IMG/VR virus record: IMGVR_UViG_3300003322_001045
Span: 1-34,963 of that record
Length of the DNA stretch: 34,963 nucleotides
Origin: a virus
Reading direction: 5' to 3' (one strand)
Below are positions 21,186 through 28,749 of the stretch, in pieces (the stretch's first letter is position 1; each line of letters opens with the position of its first letter). The notes under the pieces were generated by a model, which had not been told where the DNA came from, made no database searches, and saw nothing but the letters and a program-made list of their open reading frames with translations. Position numbers and translations under genes: made by a program.

Positions 21186-21460
21186 TAGTCGTAAAAGTCG
21201 AAATATGGCCGAATGGCGACGAATCAAGAGCGCGCGAGCATACTCGGGCGTTTATCGCAAACAATGAGGAGGAAACGCGCCAAACTGGCGGCGAGTTCGG
21301 AACCTATAATGCAAAGTTCATGCAGAACGAACATTTCGATCCGAAAAAGGTCTGGAAATATGGAAAAGCGGAACGAATTCACCGGGTAAAGCGCGGCGTT
21401 TGGGACATTATTTTCGTCGCACTTCGTTCGGCCGGCCTTGATAAACGCAACCCTTTATGA
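21182..21460 (+). CDS. Hypothetical protein
   Basis: 92 residues from a GTG start. A beta strand (IVVKVEIWPNGDESRAREHTRAFIANNEEETRQTGG) and a W-rich segment (KKVWKYGKAERIHRVKRGVWDIIFVALRSA) suggest a small alpha/beta fold. Start overlaps the upstream stop (GTGA) and its stop overlaps the next ATG. The pattern 'V-K-V-E-I-W-P-x-G' recurs in small phage proteins of unknown function. Confidence 0.66.
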   Translation: MIVVKVEIWPNGDESRAREHTRAFIANNEEETRQTGGEFGTYNAKFMQNEHFDPKKVWKYGKAERIHRVKRGVWDIIFVALRSAGLDKRNPL

Positions 21461-21699
21461 ACGAATACCGCGAATACCACACCGAAACCCGCGATTTCCT
21501 CACGCAAGATTTCGACGGAACGGAATCGCCAATCGTTGAAGCAGGGTACGACGGGGATCCGCGCCGGGCCCGGCGGTGCAGGCGGTCACTTGACTTCGTT
21601 GACTTCCTCACACTCTATGCGACAGGGGCGCGAAGGAATTATCAGCAGAAGCATAATCGGAGGAAGTTGGAAGAGCGCCGCGAACTACGCGGTGAGTAG
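21457..21699 (+). CDS. Hypothetical small basic protein
   Basis: 80 residues. Acidic/tyrosine-rich start (NEYREYHTETRDFLTQDF), an Arg-rich middle (DPRRARRCRRSLDF), and a basic tail (NYQQKHNRRKLEERRELRGE). Starts in the ATGA overlap. It is followed by 33 non-coding bases before portal. No family recognised. Confidence 0.62.
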   Translation: MNEYREYHTETRDFLTQDFDGTESPIVEAGYDGDPRRARRCRRSLDFVDFLTLYATGARRNYQQKHNRRKLEERRELRGE

Positions 21700-21732
21700 A
21701 CAAACCACGCCCACCGCATCATTATTGCCTAC

Positions 21733-23145
21733 ATGGCATGGTTTAACTGGAAACGAACAAAAGCAGACCAGGACGCGCATAATCCGATATCAACAATAGA
21801 ACGCCGCCCGAACGTCGTCGATTTTACGAACCAGATAAAAGTTGATGGCGTACTCGCTCGCGGCGTTTTTCATAATAATTACCCCGGGTTCAAACTCGCC
21901 GGGGCGCTTGCGTATCCTCCGATAGCTACGCCGGTCGCGTTTATGGGCTGGCCTGTCGTCACGTCCGATAATGAAGCTCAACAGTCAATCATCGACGAGA
22001 TAACCGAGCAGTTTAAATTCCGGTTCGACGCGATACATACCGAATCGCATGTGGCTGGTTCCGTTTGGGTGTACCCCAGTCTGGTAAACGGCAAACTGCG
22101 ATGGGAAGAAATTCCAGACGACTCATGCTCCGACATCATCGAAGATTTGAAGACGGGCGAAGTCACAGAAGTCATTTTTACCGAACAAATCAGCATCAAG
22201 AAAGGTGAAAACGATGTGGTCATTATCGACCGAAAGCGATCATTTCGCCGTGACCGCGTTACGTTTTCCTATGGCGGCGCGATGCCTACCGAGACGTTCA
22301 GAAACCCATTCGGTATCATGCCAGTGCCTTTCATAAATGGCGAAGGCCGGCGCGGGCATTCGGATCTTGAGCGAATTATTCCTGACCTGAAATCGTATCA
22401 TGATGTGAAGTTGAATTGGGCGACCGTACTGGCGAAATTCAAGCCGAAATGGGTTCAATATGTAAAAAACGTAACCGATTGGAAGAATGCAAATAGCATA
22501 ACCAGCTTCACCGATTTCGATGTAGGTGAGCACGATCTTGTTTTAAATCTCACTGAACAAGAAAAAACAGAACTGATATTTCTCCAAGGAGCCGGCGAAG
22601 AGTTCGAGAAATTCCTCAACCTCACCTTTTATAACCTGCCTCAAGGATCCGGCATACCTGAAATTTGCTGGGGCCTAGTTACTACCGGCAACCACGCGAG
22701 CGCCGAGGAACAGATGTCTATCTTGGTAAAATTCTGCAAGGGCAAACAGAACCAGCATACGGACTCATGGCGAACACTATACGCTTATTCGATGATTTTG
22801 AAGGGTGTCGCCAGCATGCGCAGCGTTGACACGGCGGATATTAAGACCACATGGGACGAACTATCAGCACTGAGCGAGGATACGAAATCGCAGATATTTG
22901 ACCGGTTTGCGAAGTCGGTAACGGCGCTTATCGGAACGGGTGCCCCTATGGATTTTGTGCATAAAGTATTTATGCAGCAGTATCCGAGTGCGACCGAATC
23001 GGACTTCGCAATATTCGAAAAACAGTGGCTGAAGGGCGCTAAATACAAACAGTTCTTGACGGCTTCGTATCTGGACGCGCTGGACGCGAGCGGCGAGGAT
23101 GTGAGTGATAGGCCGAATATCGATCGGGGTGCAGGTGATGAGTGA
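21733..23145 (+). CDS. Portal protein
   Basis: 470 residues. Position directly before the MuF-like head gene and after terminase, size and internal organisation fit the HK97/SPP1-type portal. The N-terminal wing (about 30-200) is alpha/beta; a central stem (F-E-K-F-L-N-L-T-F-Y-N-L-P-Q-G-S-G-I-P) leads into C-terminal crown helices (about 300-450). The loop-helix N-L-P-Q-G-S-G-I-P-E-I-C-W-G resembles the portal 'stem/tunnel' region. It forms the dodecameric DNA gate on which TerL docks. The ATG has no clear Shine-Dalgarno. Confidence 0.87.
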   Translation: MAWFNWKRTKADQDAHNPISTIERRPNVVDFTNQIKVDGVLARGVFHNNYPGFKLAGALAYPPIATPVAFMGWPVVTSDNEAQQSIIDEITEQFKFRFDAIHTESHVAGSVWVYPSLVNGKLRWEEIPDDSCSDIIEDLKTGEVTEVIFTEQISIKKGENDVVIIDRKRSFRRDRVTFSYGGAMPTETFRNPFGIMPVPFINGEGRRGHSDLERIIPDLKSYHDVKLNWATVLAKFKPKWVQYVKNVTDWKNANSITSFTDFDVGEHDLVLNLTEQEKTELIFLQGAGEEFEKFLNLTFYNLPQGSGIPEICWGLVTTGNHASAEEQMSILVKFCKGKQNQHTDSWRTLYAYSMILKGVASMRSVDTADIKTTWDELSALSEDTKSQIFDRFAKSVTALIGTGAPMDFVHKVFMQQYPSATESDFAIFEKQWLKGAKYKQFLTASYLDALDASGEDVSDRPNIDRGAGDE

Positions 23146-23308
23146 CTTTATGCAATTCGATAAACATTTAAACATTGTGGTTCGTAGGCTTGAATCCGTT
23201 TTGGGGGAAAATATCGATAGAAAGAAAGTTTGGCTAAACGAAGAATATTTTGAAGAATTCAAAGATTGGGACAATGCTTTTCTGATTGTAAAAACAGAAT
23301 GCGCATAG
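23138..23308 (+). CDS. Hypothetical small acidic protein
   Basis: 56 residues from the ATG at 23138, which overlaps the portal stop by eight bases. The protein is acidic and aromatic (LNEEYFEEFKDWDNAFLIV), with a helical first half. GGTG precedes the start. It overlaps the next gene by ten bases. Unknown family. Confidence 0.62.
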   Translation: MSDFMQFDKHLNIVVRRLESVLGENIDRKKVWLNEEYFEEFKDWDNAFLIVKTECA

Positions 23309-23787
23309 AAATCGTGGGCCGTGGCCCTAACCGCCGCCCTCCAAACCCAGACTACGAAACATGGTGGATATCAACCGCGCTAACCTCACCAGCGCCTGGC
23401 AAAATATTCAGCCTGCACCAATTCCGCGAGCCGTGGCTGCCGAACTCGCCTGATACGGTCCTCATGTACCCGTTCAAAGGCTGGGAAAACGTCGAGCTAA
23501 TGCCGCGCGCTGAATATTTGGCTAAATATGGGAAAGTCTTCGGTTCGTCTTCCGCCTGGATGATGTGCCACGCCATCGAACTCGGCGTGTCTGAAATTCT
23601 CGTCAACGGCTGCGATTGCCTCACGTCCGGCCAGCTTGCACAGAGGGAGAGTATGGCGTACTTCGCCGGCATCGCTGTGGCTCGCGGAATAAAAGTCGCC
23701 AGCGTTCCTGGCGCTGGCGTTGATTTTGAATGGGGCGAGTACCCTGAGAATGTTGTTAAGAGGCGGGTGGGGTCAGGGTTAAGTTAG
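23299..23787 (+). CDS. DUF115/Rossmann-like phage protein
   Basis: 162 residues from the ATG at 23299. The region F-G-S-S-S-A-W-M-M-C-H-A-I-E-L-G-V-S-E-I-L-V-N-G-C-D-C, then Q-R-E-S-M-A-Y-F-A-G-I-A-V-A-R-G-I-K-V, matches the pattern I know from DUF115/MptE-like and related glycosyl-transfer proteins (T/G-S-S-x...L-G...I-x-L-x-G-x-D...Q-R...Y-x-x-G...G-x-x-V). The start IEIVGRGPNRRPPNP is an alpha/beta strand-loop. It is unusual between portal and head-protein genes. Its TAG overlaps the stop of a convergent leftward gene. Confidence 0.65.
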   Translation: MRIEIVGRGPNRRPPNPDYETWWISTALTSPAPGKIFSLHQFREPWLPNSPDTVLMYPFKGWENVELMPRAEYLAKYGKVFGSSSAWMMCHAIELGVSEILVNGCDCLTSGQLAQRESMAYFAGIAVARGIKVASVPGAGVDFEWGEYPENVVKRRVGSGLS

Positions 23788-23915
23788 AATTCAGCCTCTT
23801 CCATAACCTCGATCCGTGCACGATAAAACGCGATAAGCACCACGTTTCTTTCGGATTCCGCTTTTCGCAATTCTTCCTTGCAATATGCAAGAATTCTTTT
23901 GGTATATTCGGTCAT
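23784..23915 (-). CDS. Hypothetical helical protein of leftward moron cassette 2
   Basis: 43 residues from the ATG at 23915, chosen because AAAGGAG lies about seven bases upstream. It is a single amphipathic helix (TEYTKRILAYCKEELRKAESERNVVLIAFYRARIEVMEEAEF) that likely dimerises or packs against a partner. Its TAA shares bases with the TAG of the rightward gene (TTAG at 23784-23787). Driven by promoter F; the only gene of this cassette. A short inhibitor or anti-defence role is possible but unshown. Confidence 0.7.
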   Translation of the reverse strand: MTEYTKRILAYCKEELRKAESERNVVLIAFYRARIEVMEEAEF

Positions 23916-23946
23916 GATTTTCTCCTTTGCAGATAACCATACATAC

Positions 23947-23975
23947 AATGTACCCCGCCATACACATATTGTCAA
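23947..23975 (-). promoter_or_regulatory. Early-type promoter F (TTGACA-N17-TACATT)
   Basis: -35 TTGACA at 23970-23975, GTGTA at 23961-23965, -10 TACATT at 23947-23952. The 12 bases after the -10 repeat those of promoter E (TTGTATGTATGG). A facing GTGTA lies at 23994-23998. Confidence 0.82.
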
Positions 23976-24009
23976 CACAGATTACGACATTTCGTGTAAA
24001 TTATTTTGC

Positions 24010-25890
24010 GTGACGAACCAACAATATCAGGCGCTGTATATAGCCGCTCGCGGTAAATGGCCGCGACTCGTGCGCAACCTCATGCGCGAGTTGCAAACGG
24101 CCTATACCGCCAGCGCCGACCGAATCGCCGCGCAACTCAGAGCCGCCGCCGAATCGGGTAAATCGCAACTCACAATAGACATGCTAACTGACCTACAGGC
24201 TCAGCTCATGTCAGGCGCTGAGGCCATCGCCGCCATGTTGCAAAAAACGGTGCCGGAAATGGTAACTGCGGGCTATGCCAACTACGCAAAAATCGACAAC
24301 GCCATGATCGCCGAACTCATGGGCGCGACCGTTACAGCCGAAGGGCTGGCGACTATGACGGTCGGCGTCAATAATCGGCTGATTGCGAACCTGCTCAACC
24401 GGACCTGGCAGGATGGCTATACATTCAGCGAGCGAGTTTTTCAGGTCGGCGGAGACTACCAGGAGCAGATAAAACGGCTGGTGGCGAGCGGTATTGCGCA
24501 GGGCCGTTCGACGATAAAAATAGCGAAAGACATACAGGACTATGTGGCTAAGGGTCGCGGCGCGCTTAACCCGGAATATGGAAACGCGAAGTTCGGCGAA
24601 GTTGTGGCGAAAAAAGTTGATTGGCGGGCGTTGCGAATTGCTCGAAGCGAACTCGGTGCCAGCATGCAAGAGGCGAGCATTGAGCAAGCGGCCCTAAACC
24701 CTGCCGCGACCGGACTTGTAAATTGGGTTCGGATAAATACGCAAATTCACGATTGCAAGTGTCCTGAGCTGGCAGCCGGATCGCCTTATCAGATACCAGG
24801 AAGGGATCTTGGAAGGCCGGAAGTCCCCGCGCGGCCTCATAGCAATTGCCACCCTGCTGGAACGATTATTTTGACTTCGAAAGGCAATATGCCTATCGAG
24901 AATGTCATGCCTGGCGACATAGTTGTCAGCCATGATGGTTCCACAAACAAAATTACGCACAAATGGATAAATCAATATTCCGGCAAAATGCTCGAACTAA
25001 AAACGGATAACGGCTCAATTCGAGCAACGCCGGAACATCCTTTGCTATCAAACGGCGCTTGGGTTGCCGCGCATGAGCTTAAGCCGGGCGACAATATCTC
25101 GAACATATTCGTCGACATCGAAGCCTTCCCTTTTGTCGAAAATATAGCGAACGGTTTTCCATCCGAGCGGGGCGATAAAAGCCTCTTTTTCAGCATCTTG
25201 TATTTGCTTTCGCCCACCGGAATGCCAATTACCGCCATCGACTTCGACGGCGAGCTTTACATCGCAGAAGGCCAAATCAATACAGAAGTTGCCAACAGCG
25301 AAATTTGGGATAGGGCGCTCACCTATAGCGAGAACAGCCTCATACAGCAGGCGCTCGTAAACAGACCTGACAGTGCCTTGATAAAATTGGGCGATTTTAG
25401 CGCGATGTTCCGGCGTTTGCCGTTTGCCTCGGACAGCATCATGTGCGGCTGTAGTGTTATTGGCTCTTCCATTAGCATAGGCTCGGAAATGGCCCTCTGT
25501 AATTGTGGGTGCGGTGAACCCCTGTTCGATAAGGTTTCTAGTAACGCAACCGCGCGATATGCCGAGCTTTTCGGCTATAGTCTTTACAGGGAGATAATCG
25601 TCCCAAAACAATTTGATAAGCACATCTCTGTCAATCTGTATTTTGGCACTCATAATAGCGCTATTGTAAATGTTACGTCAGAATATTTCAATGGCATAGT
25701 CTATAACCTAACGGTAGAGAACAAAAATTCATATATCGCGAATGGTTTTGCGTCTCATAATTGCATGTGCCAAGTTCGCCCAATTCTGAACGATCTCAAC
25801 ACCGTTGCCGACGATATCCAACGATGGCATAATGGCGAGAGCGTGCCATATCTCGATGAATGGGCGGCGCGCTATCGGAGCATGACATGA
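24010..25890 (+). CDS. MuF-like minor head protein containing an intein
   Basis: 626 residues from GTG at 24010; mature extein about 321 residues after removal of the intein. The N-terminal extein is helical (about 1-200). The C-terminal extein block has V-D-W-R-A-L-R-I-A-R-S-E-L-G, D-C-K-C-P-E-L, P-G-R-D-L and ends R-P-H-S-N | C-M-C-Q-V-R-P, the typical 'H-x-N-C-x-C' end of the Phage_Mu_F/SPP1 gp7 head-morphogenesis domain. It lies between portal and protease, as expected. These proteins are ejected with or cap the portal. A leftward promoter and an AT-rich stretch precede it; no Shine-Dalgarno is visible. Confidence 0.9.
   Translation: MTNQQYQALYIAARGKWPRLVRNLMRELQTAYTASADRIAAQLRAAAESGKSQLTIDMLTDLQAQLMSGAEAIAAMLQKTVPEMVTAGYANYAKIDNAMIAELMGATVTAEGLATMTVGVNNRLIANLLNRTWQDGYTFSERVFQVGGDYQEQIKRLVASGIAQGRSTIKIAKDIQDYVAKGRGALNPEYGNAKFGEVVAKKVDWRALRIARSELGASMQEASIEQAALNPAATGLVNWVRINTQIHDCKCPELAAGSPYQIPGRDLGRPEVPARPHSNCHPAGTIILTSKGNMPIENVMPGDIVVSHDGSTNKITHKWINQYSGKMLELKTDNGSIRATPEHPLLSNGAWVAAHELKPGDNISNIFVDIEAFPFVENIANGFPSERGDKSLFFSILYLLSPTGMPITAIDFDGELYIAEGQINTEVANSEIWDRALTYSENSLIQQALVNRPDSALIKLGDFSAMFRRLPFASDSIMCGCSVIGSSISIGSEMALCNCGCGEPLFDKVSSNATARYAELFGYSLYREIIVPKQFDKHISVNLYFGTHNSAIVNVTSEYFNGIVYNLTVENKNSYIANGFASHNCMCQVRPILNDLNTVADDIQRWHNGESVPYLDEWAARYRSMT
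25048..25653 (-). CDS. Antisense homing endonuclease (EDxHD/DUF559-like) encoded inside the intein
   Basis: 201 residues read from the strand opposite the intein, in the same codon register. Residues 11-47 form an HTH (FWDDYLPVKTIAEKLGISRG). Residues about 60-90 contain a NUMOD3-like R-G-K-R-Q-T-P-E-H-R-A-K-I. Residues 100-172 match DUF559/Vsr-type nucleases: Y-E-R-L-L-Y-E, I-D126-L-A-F-C-D-V-K-L-A-V-E137-V-D139-G-G-N-W-H144, D153 and G-W-K-T-V-R-Y. It spans intein residues 68-269, the usual endonuclease slot. A promoter TTGAAA-N17-TACAAT lies just upstream. No Shine-Dalgarno, so translation may be leaderless. Alternatively it is a degenerate frame kept open by sense coding. Confidence 0.85.
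   Translation of the reverse strand: MSAKIQIDRDVLIKLFWDDYLPVKTIAEKLGISRGCVTRNLIEQGFTAPTITEGHFRAYANGRANNTTAAHDAVRGKRQTPEHRAKIAQFYQGTVRSVYERLLYEAVLAIGERPIPNFAVGNFCIDLAFCDVKLAVEVDGGNWHSGGRKQIQDAEKEAFIAPLGWKTVRYIFDKREGFDVDEYVRDIVARLKLMRGNPSAV
25663..25691 (-). promoter_or_regulatory. Candidate promoter of the antisense endonuclease (TTGAAA-N17-TACAAT)
   Basis: -35 TTGAAA at 25686-25691 and -10 TACAAT at 25663-25668 on the minus strand, 17-base spacer, inside the intein coding region. The ATG lies nine bases after the -10. Only this spacing and sequence support it. Confidence 0.6.
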
Positions 25891-27101
25891 AATTTAATTG
25901 GAATGGGGAAGTTGGGTGGGAGATAACCACACAGCAGGTGGCGAACGACCTTGCCGCTGCCGGCGGCGGTCCCATTGAGGTTGACCTTAATACCTTCGGG
26001 GGCAATTTCTTCGACGGCATAACCATTTACACTGCTGTCAAAAACTATACCGGAACTAAAACCGTGAAGCTCGGCGCACTCGTCGCCAGCGCTGGAACCG
26101 TAATCGCCCTTGGCTTCGATACCATTATCGCCCGCGACAATTCCACGATCATGATTCACAACGCGCAGTCCGGCGAATTCGGCGACCAAAACGATATGCG
26201 CAAGCTTGCCGACCAGCTCGAAGCTTGGTCTACGATGATAGCGGATATGCTCGTGGCCAAGACCGGAAAGAAGCTACCCGAAATCAAAAAAATGCTCGAC
26301 GAAGAGACATGGCTTTTCGGTCAGGAAATTGTTGACTTTGGTTTCGCCGATTCGCTTGAAGCAACAGGTCAAGTAACAAGCAGGGCCAGCGCCCTTGCGA
26401 TGGCTCGCGCAAAAATAACCAACTCCGCCCGAACTCAAAACAAACTCGACCCCGCCGCCGCCATCATTTCCGGCGCATTCGACGACCATACCGCATGGTC
26501 CTATACAGAAAATGACAAATTAGATAAATTAGGTGAATATCCGTATGCCAAGAATGGCGTTGTCTTCCGTTCCGCGCTCCGCTCGATAGCGGCCCGTGCA
26601 ACCGATCCGGCGATCAGAAACCAGGCTACGGAATTGGTCAAGTTGATTGACCGAAAGGAACACAAAGTGGAATTAAAAGAAGCGTTGTCGTATGTGAAAA
26701 ACGCAATCGAAAACAACCAGACCACGTTCAGGGCTTTGGCAAAAGAACTAGGCTTCGAAAGCCAATTGCTCAATACCGAAGTGCAGAACGCCGCGTCTGC
26801 CGAACTGGCCAAGGCAAAGGGCGATTTGATCGCCGTACAGAACCAGCTCAAGGAATTCGACGCCGACCGCGTAAAAAACGCGCTCGCCAAGAAATATTCC
26901 GGCGCGCTGTTGACGCTGGCTACCGACATGATCGGAAGCTCACCGTTTGCGGATATCGAAAACCGCATGGCAGAGTTCGAAAAAACCGAGAGCGCGAAAA
27001 AGATCGCGGCCGCTATGGCTGACGTTACTTCGCCGCTCAATCGCATCGACAGCCGGGAGCAGGGCACAAGCACTGACCCGCTGAAAGGACTGAGGGTATA
27101 A
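25887..27101 (+). CDS. ClpP-like prohead protease with C-terminal scaffold
   Basis: 404 residues. The N-terminal domain is a ClpP/S49-type serine protease: N-T-F-G-G-N (oxyanion loop), A-S68-A-G (nucleophile), I-H91-N (catalytic His), and a D/E-rich loop near 138-140. After about residue 200 the protein is helical (about 260-404), the scaffold part that fills the prohead and is later degraded. The ATG overlaps the MuF stop (ATGA). The order MuF, protease-scaffold, decoration, capsid is standard for HK97/lambda-like heads. An internal GTG with its own site could start the scaffold alone. Confidence 0.88.
   Translation: MKFNWNGEVGWEITTQQVANDLAAAGGGPIEVDLNTFGGNFFDGITIYTAVKNYTGTKTVKLGALVASAGTVIALGFDTIIARDNSTIMIHNAQSGEFGDQNDMRKLADQLEAWSTMIADMLVAKTGKKLPEIKKMLDEETWLFGQEIVDFGFADSLEATGQVTSRASALAMARAKITNSARTQNKLDPAAAIISGAFDDHTAWSYTENDKLDKLGEYPYAKNGVVFRSALRSIAARATDPAIRNQATELVKLIDRKEHKVELKEALSYVKNAIENNQTTFRALAKELGFESQLLNTEVQNAASAELAKAKGDLIAVQNQLKEFDADRVKNALAKKYSGALLTLATDMIGSSPFADIENRMAEFEKTESAKKIAAAMADVTSPLNRIDSREQGTSTDPLKGLRV
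26667..27101 (+). CDS. Possible nested scaffold protein (internal start)
   Basis: In-frame GTG at 26667, preceded by AAAGGA seven bases upstream. Product of 144 residues (ELKEALSYVKNAIENN...), all helical and equal to the scaffold half of the protease gene. Lambda C/Nu3 works this way. The only evidence is the ribosome site and the domain boundary; the GTG could also be an ordinary codon. Confidence 0.35.
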   Translation: MELKEALSYVKNAIENNQTTFRALAKELGFESQLLNTEVQNAASAELAKAKGDLIAVQNQLKEFDADRVKNALAKKYSGALLTLATDMIGSSPFADIENRMAEFEKTESAKKIAAAMADVTSPLNRIDSREQGTSTDPLKGLRV

Positions 27102-27104
27102 AAG

Positions 27105-27527
27105 ATGTCTTTACCTGCAAGCGAAAATACGACTACCCTTCGCCAAGGTGTCGTTAAAAAAGAAGTAGGGCCTACGTTCCACCAGAAAGTTGTGAACGCA
27201 GGTTCGGCGATCAATCAGGGTGATTTCTGTAAGTTCGGGCGTTTCTTCGGCGTCGCTGACGACGATATCGCCGCAACCACCGGCGAAGGCACGATCACCG
27301 TGGGCGCTATTTTCATTTTCGGCGCGGCGGTTACTGGCTCAGGCCAGACGTTCTACACCGAAAATCAGGACGTATTCTACGATACCTCGGACGGAAAATT
27401 CTATGAAGCAGATTCGGGCACTACTCGCCACCTCGTTGGCGTCGTAACTCGCCCCGCATCTGCGTCGGAAGCGACGACCGAGTTCATGGGCATCTTCCCG
27501 ACCATCGCCTTTGTAGCGGCCAGCTAA
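27105..27527 (+). CDS. Head decoration protein (DUF2190-like)
   Basis: 140 residues. Beta-rich and Gly/Thr/Ala-rich: K-V-V-N-A-G-S-A-I-N-Q-G-D-F-C, G-R-F-F-G-V-A-D-D-D-I-A-A-T-T-G-E-G-T-I-T-V, G-A-I-F-I-F, and H-L-V-G-V-V-T-R-P-A. This matches the pattern of capsid decoration/cement proteins of the DUF2190 type (G-D-x-V/F...G-V-A...G-x-x-x-x-V...G-V-V). It starts three bases after the protease stop with GAGGG nine bases before the ATG and lies directly upstream of the major capsid gene. Confidence 0.78.
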   Translation: MSLPASENTTTLRQGVVKKEVGPTFHQKVVNAGSAINQGDFCKFGRFFGVADDDIAATTGEGTITVGAIFIFGAAVTGSGQTFYTENQDVFYDTSDGKFYEADSGTTRHLVGVVTRPASASEATTEFMGIFPTIAFVAAS

Positions 27528-27543
27528 TAGGAGCATAAAAGAC

Positions 27544-28740
27544 ATGAAGATTTTAGACGAAATGGGCCTGCGGCAGCACCGTGTGGATAACAAATATTCC
27601 AAGGTTGACCGTCTTTACGAAGGTGAAGCCGATTTCAACCTCAAGACCCCGAAAATGGAGCCCATCGAAAAGCGCGGCGTAATCGCCAGCATGGACACGC
27701 TTGAATGGGAAAATTCCGAGCTATATAATCAGGTCTGGAATCGCATTAGCGATTATCGGACGAAGCTTATCAAGAACGCAGCAATGCTACCCGACGACTG
27801 GGCAACAATGACCGACCTTATCCGCCTCGATATTAGTCGCCGCCGCGTACAGGAACCTGATTATACCGATATGGTAGGAATCGAAGTTCAGCGCCCGGAT
27901 GCTGGCTTGTCGATTACGCTTGACGAATTCCTGGAATGGTCGGCTGTATTCGAAGATGTCGGAGGCAATAACGATCCGCTGCCACTTATGGAACATAAAA
28001 GCGGTGCGACCGGCACTCTTACCTTCGATCTGAAAGCCGTGGCCGATAAGACGAGTCTGAAAGAAATTCTTTTCAGCCCTCTCTACGATCTTGAGCGTCG
28101 AAATCGCGCGATTGTCCGAGCATATACTGGGATTCGGAACGACCGTAACGTCATTGGCCGCATGATCGCGAAGACCACGGCTACCGGATGGGATAGCGGA
28201 CAGCAACAGGCGGCTGACGCTACTGCCGGGGCTACCAAGGAAGAATTGCTTTACAACACGCTTGTTGCGGCGCTCAAAAAGCTATACACGCTGAAAGATC
28301 CGCAGACCAAGCAGCAGATAGCTACGCCCGAAGTATTTCTGGTTATTCCCAAGGGCACCGAATGGGCGTTCATGCGCGCCATAGGCGGGCAGCTCAACCA
28401 GGGCGGAAAAGGCAAGGTTGGCAACTTCGAGGCACTAACGCAAATCGGTGCGATTATTCCGTATCGTGGTGACACGATTTACTGGAACAAAAAGACGATC
28501 ACCTATGCACCGGTCGCTTCAGGCAAGGCGTATTTGTTCGTGCCTCGTGTCGCTAACTACACCGTTGTTAAGCGCGGACTTACGACCATTGTGGGTAGCG
28601 GAGACGTTACGAAGCTTGAGCAGAACGCAACCGCGTGGTATTTCTCCGACAAGGCTTATGACACCGAATTCTTCGGCGGCAGCGCCGGCGGAACTTCGGG
28701 CGAAGGATTTTGCATCGAAATTTCTACCCCGGCTCTGTAA
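27544..28740 (+). CDS. Major capsid protein
   Basis: 398 residues, with an AGGAG site before the ATG. Assignment rests on gene order (protease, decoration, this gene, connector genes), on size, and on a strong terminator after it. Features include a charged N-terminal arm (about 1-80), an extended-loop-like acidic region (GLSITLDEFLEWSAVFEDVGGNNDPLP), a central helical region (RRNRAIVRAYTGIRNDRNVIG), and C-terminal strands with Gly-rich tail (FFGGSAGGTSGEG). A specific Pfam family cannot be named, so the fold is inferred as HK97-type. Confidence 0.82.
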   Translation: MKILDEMGLRQHRVDNKYSKVDRLYEGEADFNLKTPKMEPIEKRGVIASMDTLEWENSELYNQVWNRISDYRTKLIKNAAMLPDDWATMTDLIRLDISRRRVQEPDYTDMVGIEVQRPDAGLSITLDEFLEWSAVFEDVGGNNDPLPLMEHKSGATGTLTFDLKAVADKTSLKEILFSPLYDLERRNRAIVRAYTGIRNDRNVIGRMIAKTTATGWDSGQQQAADATAGATKEELLYNTLVAALKKLYTLKDPQTKQQIATPEVFLVIPKGTEWAFMRAIGGQLNQGGKGKVGNFEALTQIGAIIPYRGDTIYWNKKTITYAPVASGKAYLFVPRVANYTVVKRGLTTIVGSGDVTKLEQNATAWYFSDKAYDTEFFGGSAGGTSGEGFCIEISTPAL

Positions 28741-28749
28741 AAAATTATG

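Larger units (their letters stand above)
24847..25761 (+). mobile_element. Intein inserted at the HSN/C junction of the MuF-like protein
   Basis: 305 residues. Block A starts at Cys1 (CHPAGTIILTSKG, then M-P-G-D-I-V). Block B is R-A-T61-P-E-H64-P-L, followed by W-V-A-A-H-E-L-K-P-G-D. Block F is V-Y-N-L-T-V-E-N-K-N-S-Y-I-A-N-G. Block G is F-A-S-H-N, followed by Cys+1. All residues for protein splicing (Cys1, TxxH, His-Asn, Cys+1) are present. Residues about 95-275 are not recognisable as LAGLIDADG or HNH; this space is used on the opposite strand by an endonuclease-like frame. Excision rejoins HSN to CMCQVRP. Confidence 0.92.

Noticed and set aside
24211-24687. 158-codon antisense frame opposite the N-terminal extein of the MuF-like gene
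   Set aside because: No start signal and no recognisable domain; composition looks like a mirror of the sense helix. Unlike 25048-25653 it lacks family motifs.
26501-27214. 237-codon antisense frame opposite the protease/scaffold gene
   Set aside because: Ser/Ala-rich low-complexity mirror of the helical scaffold; no ribosome site; crosses the boundary into the decoration gene.
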